From positions 19,979 through 83,978 of the forward strand of contig JADJOO010000019.1 in assembly GCA_016713725.1 (NCBI GenBank): a stretch of DNA of 64,000 bases, in the 5' to 3' direction. A program made the translations under genes and the position numbers. The notes below the pieces were generated by a model. That model was not told the origin of the DNA, did not search any database, and saw nothing but the letters and a program-made list of their open reading frames with translations. The stretch comes from Pseudomonadota bacterium (lineage in GTDB: Bacteria; Pseudomonadota; Gammaproteobacteria; Steroidobacterales; Steroidobacteraceae). Positions 54,911 through 63,395 of this stretch are shown here, one piece after another; the first letter of the stretch is position 1, and the number at the start of each line of letters is the position of its first letter.

Positions 54911-56157
54911 CCACGATCGAAGTTCGCGTCCCGCAACTGCCCGAATCGGTGGCCGACGCCACGCTCGTCGCGTGGCGCAAACAGCCCGGTGACGCTGTCA
55001 GCCGCGACGAGAACCTCGTCGACCTCGAAACGGACAAGGTCGTGCTGGAAGTGCCCGCGCCGGTGAGCGGCGTGCTCAGGGAAATCAAGGCGCAGAACGG
55101 TGCGACTGTCACGGGCGGGCAGATCCTGGCCGTTATCGACGAGGGCGCCGTTGCACCTGCGACTGCCGTTGCGACGGGAGAGGCCGGTCGCAGGCCGGGC
55201 GAGGTCGCTGCCTCGCCCGCTGCCGTGGGAGAAACCAGGAAGGACTCGGACAAGCTCGCGCCTTCGGTTCGCCGTCTCGTCGACGAGCACAAGCTCGCGC
55301 CAGCTGATATTGCAGGCTCGGGCCGCGATGGCCGCATCACGAAGGGCGACGTGCTGACCCACCTGGCCGACAAGAGCGCGGCACCCGACGCAACTTCAAA
55401 GCCCGCAATGTCCGCCCGGCCCGCCAGTGCGCCAGTTCCGTCGCAGCCTGCGGGAGAACGCGGCGAGCGCCGAGTGCCGATGACGCGGCTGCGTGCGCGC
55501 ATCGCGGAGCGCCTGATCCAGGCGCAGTCGACGGCAGCGATGTTGACGACGTTCAACGAGGTCGACTTCAAGGCCGTCAACGAGCTGCGCGCGCGTTACA
55601 AGGACAAGTTCGAGAAGGAGCAGGGGGTGCGACTCGGCTTCATGTCGTTTTTCGTCAAGGCGTGCGTCGAGGCGCTGCAGCGGTTCCCGGTCGTCAATGC
55701 GTCGGTCGACGGCAACGACATCGTCTACCACGAGTATTACGACATCGGCGTCGCCGTTTCGACGGAACGCGGCCTGATCGTGCCGGTGCTGCGCAACGCG
55801 GACCACATGGGTTTTGGCGAGATCGAGAAGTCGGTCGTGGGGTATGCAACGCGCGCCCGTGAAGGCCAGCTGACGCTCGAGGAACTCACGGGCGGCACGT
55901 TCACGATCACCAATGGCGGTGTGTTCGGCTCGCTGTTGTCGACTCCGATCCTCAACATGCCGCAGAGCGCGATCCTGGGCATGCACAAGATCCAGGAGCG
56001 GCCCGTCGTCGTCGACGGCCAGATCGTCGTGCGCCCCATGATGTACCTTGCGCTCTCCTACGATCACCGGCTCATCGACGGCAAGGAAGCCGTGCAGTTC
56101 CTGGTGTCGGTCAAGGATTCGCTGGAGGACCCAGCGCGCCTGTTGCTGCAGATCTAG
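54907..56157 (+). CDS. sucB: 2-oxoglutarate dehydrogenase E2 (dihydrolipoyl succinyltransferase)
   Basis: The 416-aa core subunit has one lipoyl domain (lipoyl lysine in DLETDKVVLEVPAP, about K43), a peripheral-subunit-binding domain (LAPSVRRLVDEHKLAPADIA) and the catalytic domain ending in SYDHRLIDGKEAVQFLVSVK with the active His. Ala/Pro-rich linkers join them. It overlaps sucA; the stop's last base touches a repeat element separating it from lpd. Confidence 0.96.
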   Translation: MTTIEVRVPQLPESVADATLVAWRKQPGDAVSRDENLVDLETDKVVLEVPAPVSGVLREIKAQNGATVTGGQILAVIDEGAVAPATAVATGEAGRRPGEVAASPAAVGETRKDSDKLAPSVRRLVDEHKLAPADIAGSGRDGRITKGDVLTHLADKSAAPDATSKPAMSARPASAPVPSQPAGERGERRVPMTRLRARIAERLIQAQSTAAMLTTFNEVDFKAVNELRARYKDKFEKEQGVRLGFMSFFVKACVEALQRFPVVNASVDGNDIVYHEYYDIGVAVSTERGLIVPVLRNADHMGFGEIEKSVVGYATRAREGQLTLEELTGGTFTITNGGVFGSLLSTPILNMPQSAILGMHKIQERPVVVDGQIVVRPMMYLALSYDHRLIDGKEAVQFLVSVKDSLEDPARLLLQI

Positions 56158-56254
56158 GGGGATTGGGGATAGGGGATCGGGGATAGTCAGAAGGCCGCGA
56201 TGCGGCCGTTCCGATCCTCCGACTGACCTCCAACCCCCAACCCCTAACCCCTTT
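56157..56254. repeat. palindromic element with 7-bp repeat arms between sucB and lpd
   Basis: Left arm GGGGATT GGGGATA GGGGATC GGGGATA, then GTCAGAA; centre AAGGCCGC-GAT-GCGGCCGTT hairpin; right arm CCTCCAACCCCCAACCCCTA ending in CCCCTTT. The same plan as the copy inside dnaE2. Lying inside an operon it may reduce or separate lpd expression. Confidence 0.9.
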
Positions 56255-56270
56255 CCGCTACGGAGTTCGC

Positions 56271-57698
56271 ATGTCAGACACCTACGATGTGGTTGTGATC
56301 GGCGCCGGCCCTGCCGGCTATCCATGCGCGATCCGCGCGGCGCAGAACAAGCTCAGGGTCGCCTGCATCGACGAGTGGAAGAACCATGACGGCACCTATG
56401 CGTTTGGCGGCACCTGCCTCAACGCCGGCTGCATTCCGTCGAAGGCGCTGCTCGAATCGACCGAGCTGTATCACCGCGCGCACGCGGAGTTCCATGCGCA
56501 TGGCATTTCCGCGACGGGTCTTGCGTTCGACGTCGCCACCATGCAGAAGCGCAAGGCGGGCATCGTCAAGGCATCCACGCAGGGCATCACGGGGCTGTTC
56601 AAGGCCGCTGGCGTCACCGCGCTGCAGGGCCACGGCAAGCTGCTGGCCGGCAACCGTGTCGAATACACCACGCCCGATGGCAGCAAGAAGGAACTCGTTG
56701 CGAAGCACGTCGTGCTGGCTTCCGGCTCGCAACCGATGGCGCTCAAGTCGCTGCCATTCGACGGCGAGCAGGTGGTTGATTCCTGGGGCGCGCTCGAGTT
56801 CGGATCGGTGCCGACGCGTCTTGGCGTTATCGGTGCCGGCGTCATCGGCCTCGAACTCGGCAGCGTGTGGCGCCGTCTCGGCGCCGAAGTCATCGTACTC
56901 GAGGCGATGGACGAGTTCCTCGCCATGGCCGACCAGGCCGTCGCCAAGGAAGCACAGAAGCACTTCAAGAAGCAGGGGCTCGATATCCGCCTCGGCGCGA
57001 AGGTAAGCGGCGCGGATGTCAATAAGGACGGTGTGGCGCTCAAGTACACGGACGCCAAGGGTGAACAGACAGTGACGGTCGACAGGGTCGTGGTCGCGAT
57101 CGGCCGGCGTCCGTTCACGGACGGACTGCTCGGCGAAGGCACTGGCGTGAAGCTCGACGATCGCGGCTTCATCCAGGTCGACGACGAGTGCCACACGGGC
57201 GCCGGCAACGTCTGGGCGGTGGGTGACGTCGTGCGTGGCCCGATGCTGGCGCACAAGGGCAAGGAGGAGGGCGTCATGGTCGGCGACCTCATCGCGGGTC
57301 TGCACTCCGAAGTGAACTACAAAGCGGTGCCGTCGGTGATCTACACGGCGCCGGAAATCGCCTGGGTGGGCCTGACCGAGGAGCAGGTCAAGGCGAGCGG
57401 CCGTGACTACAAGGTGGGTTCGTTCCCGTTCATGGCCAGCGGCCGCGCCCGCGCGATGGAAGCGCCCGCCGGATTCTGCAAGGTCATCGCGGCCAGGGAT
57501 GACGACGAGATCCTCGGCGTGCACATCATCGGCCCGATGGCGGGCGAACTGATCGCTGAAGCCGTACTCGCGCTGGAATACTCGGCGAGCACCGAGGACT
57601 TGCAGCGCACGATGCACGCCCATCCGACGCTGAGCGAAGCGCTGCATGAAGCGGCGCTCGGCGCCGATAAACGGGCGATCGATTTTCCAAATCGATAG
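56271..57698 (+). CDS. lpd: dihydrolipoamide dehydrogenase
   Basis: E3 flavoprotein that reoxidises lipoamide for 2-oxoacid dehydrogenases. The 475-aa protein has the FAD motif DVVVIGAGPAGYPCAIRAAQ, the redox pair in GGTCLNAGCIPSKALL, the NAD motif LGVIGAGVIGLELGSVWRRL, GNVWAVGDVVRGPMLAHK and the C-terminal HAHPTLSEALHEAAL with the catalytic His-Glu. It is separated from sucB only by the 7-bp-arm repeat element. Confidence 0.97.
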   Translation: MSDTYDVVVIGAGPAGYPCAIRAAQNKLRVACIDEWKNHDGTYAFGGTCLNAGCIPSKALLESTELYHRAHAEFHAHGISATGLAFDVATMQKRKAGIVKASTQGITGLFKAAGVTALQGHGKLLAGNRVEYTTPDGSKKELVAKHVVLASGSQPMALKSLPFDGEQVVDSWGALEFGSVPTRLGVIGAGVIGLELGSVWRRLGAEVIVLEAMDEFLAMADQAVAKEAQKHFKKQGLDIRLGAKVSGADVNKDGVALKYTDAKGEQTVTVDRVVVAIGRRPFTDGLLGEGTGVKLDDRGFIQVDDECHTGAGNVWAVGDVVRGPMLAHKGKEEGVMVGDLIAGLHSEVNYKAVPSVIYTAPEIAWVGLTEEQVKASGRDYKVGSFPFMASGRARAMEAPAGFCKVIAARDDDEILGVHIIGPMAGELIAEAVLALEYSASTEDLQRTMHAHPTLSEALHEAALGADKRAIDFPNR

Positions 57699-57700
57699 CA

Positions 57701-57730
57701 GGGGACGGGGTCGGGGGACAGGGGTTAGTG
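57701..57730. repeat. single arm of the G-rich 7-bp repeat element
   Basis: GGGGACG, GGGTCG, GGGGACA, GGGGTTA directly after the lpd stop. No matching C-rich arm follows, so it is a half or decayed element. Confidence 0.7.
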
Positions 57731-57768
57731 GCAAAAGCGATCGTGCGCGAACCCGTCGTCGTGAACGC

Positions 57769-59889
57769 TCAATGCCGGCGGCGTGCCCGGATCACGTTCG
57801 GCAACGACGAAAAACGCGCCAGCAGGCGGCTCAGTTCCTCGAGCCCGTGCACTTTCACGGTCACGTCCACCACAGCCGTGTTCTCCGCCGCGTCCGTCAA
57901 CGTGTTCATCGCCTCGATGCTGATGTGCTCGTCCGCGAGCACGCCCGAAATATCACGCACGAGGCCGCGCCGGTCGTAGGCGTCGATCACGATGCCGACC
58001 GGGAAGGTTCGCTCCTCCGACGGCCGGCCCCAGTCCACGGCCAGCACGCGTTCCGGCTTGACCTCGCGCAGCCGCAGCAGGTTCGAACACGTAGCCCGGT
58101 GAATGCTGACGCCGCGGCCGATCGTGATGTAGCCGAGAATTTCCTCGGGCGGCACGGGCCGACAGCAGCGGGCAATCGTGCTGAGCAGGTCACCAACCCC
58201 GTCAATGACCATGCCCGCAGAGCTGCCATTCGCAGCCGGCTTGGCGAGTCGCGGGCCGCGCTGCACCTCCTGGTGCTCGTGCAGCCGGCGATGCACCGCA
58301 CCGGCCACCTGGGCCAACGTGATGTCGCCTTCGCCGAGGCCCTGGTAGAGCGCATCGGCATTCGCGAGGCCCAGGTCGCCCAGGATCTCCGGCAACGGCG
58401 GCGCACGCACGCCCAGCCGGTCAAGTTCGCGTTCGAGCATCTGCCGGCCCTGCTCGCGGTTCTGGACTTCGTCCTGCTTGCGGAACCAGCCACGAACTTT
58501 GGCGCGGCTGCGCGGTGACGCCAGGAAGCCGAGCTGCGGCAGCAGCCAGTCCCGGCTCGGATGCGGTTGTTTTGCCGGAATGATCTCGACGGTGTCGCCG
58601 TTCGACAACTTGTGGTCGAGCGTCACCATGCGTCCGTTGACCCGGGCTCCGCGGCAGCGATGGCCCAGGTTGGTGTGCACCTGGTAGGCGAAATCGAGCG
58701 GCGTTGCGCCTTTGGGCAAGTCGACGACCTCGCCCCTGGGGCTGAGAGCAAACACGCGGTCCTCGAACACCTCCGCCTGCAGCCCCGCCAGCAGGTCGGG
58801 CTCGACGCCTTCGCGCTGCGACGGCTCCAGCAGTTGCCGCAGCCAGACCATCTTCTGCTGGAAGCTCGCTTCGACCTTGCGGCCTTCCTTGTATTGCCAG
58901 TGTGCCGCGATGCCGAGTTCGGCGTGCTCGTGCATCTCGCGTGTACGGATCTGCACTTCGAGCGGCAGCTTGCCGGGCCCGATGACGGCCGTGTGCAGCG
59001 AGCGGTAGTTGTTGCCCTTGGGAGTTGCGATGTAGTCGTCAAACTCGCCCGGAATGTAGTTCCAGAGGCCGTGGACGCTGCCGAGCGCTGCATAGCACTC
59101 GGCGAGGGTGTCGACGATGACCCGGACCGCGAGCACGTCCATGACCTGGTCGAACTGCAGCGACTTGCGCTGCATCTTGCGCCAGATGCTGTAGATGTGT
59201 TTCGGCCGGCCCGTGACCTCGCCGTGGATGCCGAGCTGGTCGAGCTCGCGGCTCAGCGCGCTCTTGACGTCGTCGATGTACTGCTCGCGTTCGGCCCGCT
59301 TGGACTTGAGCCAGCCGGCGATCCGCTTGTAGTCGTCGGGGGCGCTGAAACGGAAGGCAAGGTCCTCGAGTTCCCACTTGAACTGCCAGATGCCGAGGCG
59401 GTTCGCCAGCGGCGCGTAGATCTCCTGCGTCTCGAGCGCGGCCCGGCGCAGCTCGGCCTCGGACGCGGATTTCATGCCGCGCATGCGCACGAGTTGCAGC
59501 GCCAGCCGGATCAGGACCAGGCGGACGTCGGATGCGAGCGCGAGCAGGAGCTTGCGCAACCCCTCGGCCTGTTCGGGGCGCAGGTGCTGGCCCGGGTTCC
59601 ATTCAGCCGGGATGCCGCTGTCGCCGACACGCTCGAGCTCCCGTGCCAGGTGCATGGCCGGTTCACCGCAGAGTTCGAGCGCCCGGGGCTCGTCCACCAG
59701 CCCCCCTTGGCGCAGGGGGATGAGCAGCGCCGCGAGGAGCACGTCGTCATCCGCCTGCAATTGCGCGAGTGCCGCCATCAGCTCGACGCTGCGCAGCGTG
59801 TGTTCGTTCGGCGCGAGGACGCTCACCGCCTCGAGCGCGGTGCGCACCTTTGGTGCCAGCGAACGGATGTCGATCTCGGCGGGCTTCAC
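57769..59889 (-). CDS. relA: GTP pyrophosphokinase RelA
   Basis: Ribosome-associated (p)ppGpp synthetase of the stringent response. In the 706-aa protein the N-terminal HD region is degenerate (LLAALLIPLRQGGLVDEP replaces the HD motif), as in monofunctional RelA. The synthetase domain has IYSIWRKMQRKS, MDVLAVRVIV and YIATPKGNNYRSLHTAVIGP; a TGS domain (VFALSPRGEVVDLPKGATPL), a conserved-cysteine region (IARCCRPVPPEEILGYIT) and a C-terminal ACT domain follow. It is divergent from ruvC with about 80 bp between. Confidence 0.96.
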   Translation of the reverse strand: MKPAEIDIRSLAPKVRTALEAVSVLAPNEHTLRSVELMAALAQLQADDDVLLAALLIPLRQGGLVDEPRALELCGEPAMHLARELERVGDSGIPAEWNPGQHLRPEQAEGLRKLLLALASDVRLVLIRLALQLVRMRGMKSASEAELRRAALETQEIYAPLANRLGIWQFKWELEDLAFRFSAPDDYKRIAGWLKSKRAEREQYIDDVKSALSRELDQLGIHGEVTGRPKHIYSIWRKMQRKSLQFDQVMDVLAVRVIVDTLAECYAALGSVHGLWNYIPGEFDDYIATPKGNNYRSLHTAVIGPGKLPLEVQIRTREMHEHAELGIAAHWQYKEGRKVEASFQQKMVWLRQLLEPSQREGVEPDLLAGLQAEVFEDRVFALSPRGEVVDLPKGATPLDFAYQVHTNLGHRCRGARVNGRMVTLDHKLSNGDTVEIIPAKQPHPSRDWLLPQLGFLASPRSRAKVRGWFRKQDEVQNREQGRQMLERELDRLGVRAPPLPEILGDLGLANADALYQGLGEGDITLAQVAGAVHRRLHEHQEVQRGPRLAKPAANGSSAGMVIDGVGDLLSTIARCCRPVPPEEILGYITIGRGVSIHRATCSNLLRLREVKPERVLAVDWGRPSEERTFPVGIVIDAYDRRGLVRDISGVLADEHISIEAMNTLTDAAENTAVVDVTVKVHGLEELSRLLARFSSLPNVIRARRRH

Positions 59890-59970
59890 GACGGGGTGCT
59901 CGGCGAAACTCGCGGGCGTGCGGCGCCCGGAAGAAAAACGCTATCATACGACGACAGATTTTCAGGCTCA

Positions 59971-60570
59971 GTGCCGGGTGCTTATTTGCCGAGAATCAAC
60001 CGCGGCGGACGGCGCTGGACGCTCGCATCGGGCGCGACCGGGACCGCCGGCGGGTCGATCCGCATCCTCGGTATCGATCCGGGTTCGCAGGCGACCGGCT
60101 TCGGCATCATCGACTGGCAGGACGGCGACGCCCGTTACGTGGCAAGCGGGGCCATCCGCACGCGCGGCGAGGCGTTTCCTCCCCGGTTGCGCCAGATCTT
60201 CGACGGCGTGCAGGAACTCGTCCGGCAGTACAGCCCGCAGGAGGTCGCTATCGAGCGCGTTTTCATGCACCGCAACGCCGACAGCGCGCTGAAGCTGGGG
60301 CAGGCGCGGGGTGCGGCCATCTGCGGTGTATTTCCGGTGATCGCCACCGTGTACGAATACGCGCCGCGCGAAGTCAAGCTGGCCATCGTCGGGCAGGGCG
60401 GCGCACAGAAGGAACAGGTTCAGCTCATGGTGATGTCGCTCCTTAAACTGCAGGGTGAACTCGGTCCTGATGCCGCCGACGCGATTGGTCTCGCGCTGTG
60501 CCATGCGTATTCACGCGGCGCGCGGCAGGCCGTCGACGCCTCCATCGCGGCTCTCGGAGCCCGGCCTTGA
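59971..60570 (+). CDS. ruvC: crossover junction endodeoxyribonuclease RuvC
   Basis: Cuts Holliday junctions. The core starts IRILGIDPGSQATGFGIIDW (first catalytic Asp), followed by EVAIERVFMHRNADSALKLG, QARGAAICGVFP and the final acidic pair in GPDAADAIGLALCHAY. There is no ATG near the core; the GTG at 59971 gives 199 aa and a TTG at 59986 gives 194, both with an N-terminal extension of about 25-30 residues relative to E. coli. A possible TATCAT -10 lies at about 59942. It overlaps ruvA by 4 bp. Confidence 0.94.
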   Translation: MPGAYLPRINRGGRRWTLASGATGTAGGSIRILGIDPGSQATGFGIIDWQDGDARYVASGAIRTRGEAFPPRLRQIFDGVQELVRQYSPQEVAIERVFMHRNADSALKLGQARGAAICGVFPVIATVYEYAPREVKLAIVGQGGAQKEQVQLMVMSLLKLQGELGPDAADAIGLALCHAYSRGARQAVDASIAALGARP

Positions 60571-61172
60571 TCGGCTTCCTGCGTGGACGAATCGCCGCGA
60601 AGCATCCGCCCGTGTTGCTGCTGGACGTTGGCGGCGTTGGCTACGAAGTCGAGGCGCCGATGTCGACGTTCTACGGCCTGCCGGCCGTCGGCGCAGACGT
60701 GACGCTGCACACGCACCTCGTCGTGCGCGAAGACGCCCACATCCTGTTCGGTTTCGGCACGGAGCGCGAGCGCAGCCTGTTCCGCGAACTCATCCGGATA
60801 TCGGGCGTGGGTCCACGGATTGCGCTCGGCATCCTCTCCGGTGCGAGCGTGGACGAGTTCCACCGCTGTGTCGAAGCACAGGACGCCGCATCGCTTACCC
60901 GCATTCCGGGCATTGGCCGCAAGACGGCGGAGCGCCTCATCATCGAGATGCGCGATCGCCTGCAGGCACTGGCCACGGGTCAGGCCTTTGAGATTCGTGG
61001 CGCGGCAGGCCCGGGAACGCCCGCCCCCAGTCCACAGGCCGAAGCGTTCAGTGCGCTGGTCGCGCTGGGTTACAAACCGCCAGAGGTCACGCGCCTGCTG
61101 CAAAAGGTCGACCGGTCTGCGACCACCACCGAAGAACTCATCCGCCACGCCCTGCGCGCGGCCAGCAGCTGA
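60567..61172 (+). CDS. ruvA: Holliday junction branch-migration protein RuvA
   Basis: Tetramer that holds the Holliday junction for RuvB. The 201-aa protein begins LIGFLRGRIAAKHPPVLLLD with a TTG start placed within the ruvC stop (TTGA). Helix-hairpin-helix motifs are ISGVGPRIALGILSG and IPGIGRKTAERLIIEM. The C-terminal domain III (AFSALVALGYKPPEVTRLLQ) binds RuvB. Followed by ruvB after 25 bp. Confidence 0.96.
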   Translation: MIGFLRGRIAAKHPPVLLLDVGGVGYEVEAPMSTFYGLPAVGADVTLHTHLVVREDAHILFGFGTERERSLFRELIRISGVGPRIALGILSGASVDEFHRCVEAQDAASLTRIPGIGRKTAERLIIEMRDRLQALATGQAFEIRGAAGPGTPAPSPQAEAFSALVALGYKPPEVTRLLQKVDRSATTTEELIRHALRAASS

Positions 61173-61197
61173 TGCCGCACCGAGTCAGGACAAGCCC

Positions 61198-62245
61198 GTG
61201 ACGATCGAGCCCGACCGCGTCGTTTCCGCCACCGGCCTGCGCGAGGAGGAAGTCTACGACCGCGCCGTGCGGCCGAAGACACTCGCCGACTACGTCGGCC
61301 AACCGGCCATGAAGGCACAGATGGAGATCTTCATCGCTGCGGCGCGCAACCGCGGCGAGTCGCTCGATCACACCTTGATCTTCGGCCCGCCGGGCCTCGG
61401 CAAGACGACGCTCGCGCACGTCGTTGCCAACGAACTCGGCGTCGGGTTCAAGCAGACGTCGGGGCCGGTCCTGGAGCGTGCGGGCGATCTCGCAGCACTG
61501 CTCACCAATCTGCAGCCAAACGAAATCCTGTTCGTCGACGAGATTCATCGGCTGAGCCCCGTGGTCGAGGAAATCCTCTACCCGGCGCTCGAGGATTTCC
61601 AGCTCGACATCATGATCGGCGAAGGCCCGGGCGCGCGCTCGATCAAGATCGACCTGCCGCCATTCACGCTCATCGGTGCCACGACTCGCGCAGGGCTGCT
61701 GACGTCGCCGTTGCGTGATCGCTTCGGGATCGTGCAGCGGCTCGAGTTCTACGGCCACGACGAACTGCAGCGCATCGTGCAGCGATCCGCCGGCATTCTC
61801 GGCGTGCCGACCGACGTGGACGGCGCTGCGCAGATCGCGACCCGTTCGCGCGGCACGCCGCGCATTGCGAACCGACTGTTGCGTCGGGTGCGCGATTTCG
61901 CCGAGGTGAAGGCGGGTGGGCGCATCACGCAGGAGGTGGCGCGCGCGGCGCTCGACCTGCTCGACGTCGATCCGCAGGGATTCGATCCGATGGACCGCCG
62001 GCTGATGCTCACGATCATCGAGAAATTCGACGGCGGTCCGGTCGGTGTCGACAGCCTGGCCGCTGCGCTCGGCGAGGAGCGCGGCACGATCGAGGACGTG
62101 ATCGAGCCGTTCCTGATCCAGCAGGGCTATATCATGCGCACCGCGCGCGGGCCGGGTGGCCGCACGCAATGCGTATCTGCATTTCGGCCTGACGCCGCCC
62201 GCCATCGAGGCGCGGCCGGCCAATCTCGGCCTGTTCGAAGGCTGA
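61198..62245 (+). CDS. ruvB: Holliday junction ATPase RuvB (3' frameshift)
   Basis: Hexameric AAA+ motor for branch migration. From the GTG at 61198: RPKTLADYVGQPAMKAQMEI, Walker A GPPGLGKTT, Walker B ILFVDEIHRL, GEGPGARSIKIDLPPFTLIG and TRAGLLTSPLRDRFGI. In the C-terminal winged helix the frame fails at 62149-62151: GGG should be GG; then GRVAARNAYLHFGLTPPAIE and ANLGLFEG with TGA at 62243-62245. Repaired length 348 aa. tolQ follows after 15 bp. The frame as written would run on to 62253. Confidence 0.95.
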
Positions 62246-62260
62246 CGAGGTGATCCAAGA

Positions 62261-62938
62261 ATGATCGGTGAGCATTCCATCCTGGAGCTGCTGCTGCAGG
62301 CCAGCTTCATCGTGCAGCTGGTCATGCTGCTGCTCATCGGAGCGTCGGTGGCCTCGTGGGCCATCATCTTCAGCAAGCGCAAGCTGCTCAACGATGCGCG
62401 GCAGGCGGCGGACCGGTTCGAGGATGACTTCTGGTCGGGCGGCGACCTCGCGGCGCTCTACAAGTCGCTCGAAGGCGGCGCTCACACCGGCATGGCCGAT
62501 ATCTTCGTCTCTGGCTTCCGCGAATTTTCGCGGCTGCGGGCACAGCTCGGCCTTGCAGGTGCGCAGCTGCTCGATGCAAGCCGGCGCTCGATGAAGATCG
62601 CGCAGCTCAAGGAAACTGACCGTCTCGAACAGAGCCTCTCGACGCTAGCGACGATCGGCTCGACCAGCCCGTACGTTGGCCTGTTCGGCACGGTGTGGGG
62701 CATCCTCACCGCGTTCCAGGCGCTCGGCAATGTGCAGCAGGCGACGCTCGCCACGGTGGCGCCTGCCATCGCGGAAGCATTGATCGCCACTGCGATGGGT
62801 CTCTTCGCCGCGATTCCGGCCGTCATCGCCTACAACCGCTATGCGGACCAGGTGAGCCGGCTCGAACTGCGCTACGACACGTTCATGGAAGAGCTCTCGG
62901 CCATCCTGCAACGCCACGCTGGCGGCGTACAGGGCTGA
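62261..62938 (+). CDS. tolQ: TolQ, inner-membrane subunit of the Tol-Pal motor
   Basis: Part of the proton-driven motor needed for outer-membrane constriction. The 225-aa protein has three membrane helices (about residues 15-37, 130-152 and 165-188) and the MotA/TolQ/ExbB block LATIGSTSPYVGLFGTVWGI, then AIAEALIATAMGLFAAIPAV. It follows ruvB closely; ybgC, which often precedes tolQ, is absent. tolR follows after 13 bp. Confidence 0.96.
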   Translation: MIGEHSILELLLQASFIVQLVMLLLIGASVASWAIIFSKRKLLNDARQAADRFEDDFWSGGDLAALYKSLEGGAHTGMADIFVSGFREFSRLRAQLGLAGAQLLDASRRSMKIAQLKETDRLEQSLSTLATIGSTSPYVGLFGTVWGILTAFQALGNVQQATLATVAPAIAEALIATAMGLFAAIPAVIAYNRYADQVSRLELRYDTFMEELSAILQRHAGGVQG

Positions 62939-62951
62939 GGAGGCACCGACG

Positions 62952-63392
62952 ATGTCCCGTAGACGCGGCCGCAAGCTGATGGGCGAGATCAACGTCGTAC
63001 CTTACATCGACGTGATGCTGGTGCTGCTCATCATCTTCATGGTCACCGCGCCGATGCTGAGCCAGGGCATCAAGGTCGACCTGCCGCGGGCTGCGGCCGA
63101 ACCGATCGAGCCCGATGACCTCGAGCCATTGCTGTTGAGCGTCGACAGCGCAGGCGCGATGTACCTGAACCTCGGCGATCCAGAACGGGCTCTGGACGAC
63201 GAAAGTCTGCTCAAAGTGGCCAGCGCCGCCCTGCGCCGGGAACCCGCGCGCCCCGTTTTGGTCAAGGCTGACAGGGCCGTGCCATATGGGCGCGTCGTGG
63301 AGGGCATGGTGCTGTTGCAGCGGGCAGGCGCGAAGAAAGTCGGTTTTGTCACGGAGCCGTTGTCCGCCCAGCGCGGATCCGGGTCGCGCTGA
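62952..63392 (+). CDS. tolR: TolR, inner-membrane subunit of the Tol-Pal motor
   Basis: Single-span protein of the ExbD/TolR family. The 146-aa protein has GEINVVPYIDVMLVLLIIFM, in which the membrane Asp carries protons, and a periplasmic domain (KVDLPRAAAEPIE; VKADRAVPYGRVVEGMVLLQ). AGGAGG lies upstream of the ATG. It is followed by tolA after 3 bp. Confidence 0.96.
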   Translation: MSRRRGRKLMGEINVVPYIDVMLVLLIIFMVTAPMLSQGIKVDLPRAAAEPIEPDDLEPLLLSVDSAGAMYLNLGDPERALDDESLLKVASAALRREPARPVLVKADRAVPYGRVVEGMVLLQRAGAKKVGFVTEPLSAQRGSGSR

Positions 63393-63395
63393 CCA

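Noticed and set aside
58561..60570. A 669-codon rightward frame ending as RuvC
   Set aside because: Only the last about 199 codons are RuvC; the earlier part is antisense to relA and has no protein character.
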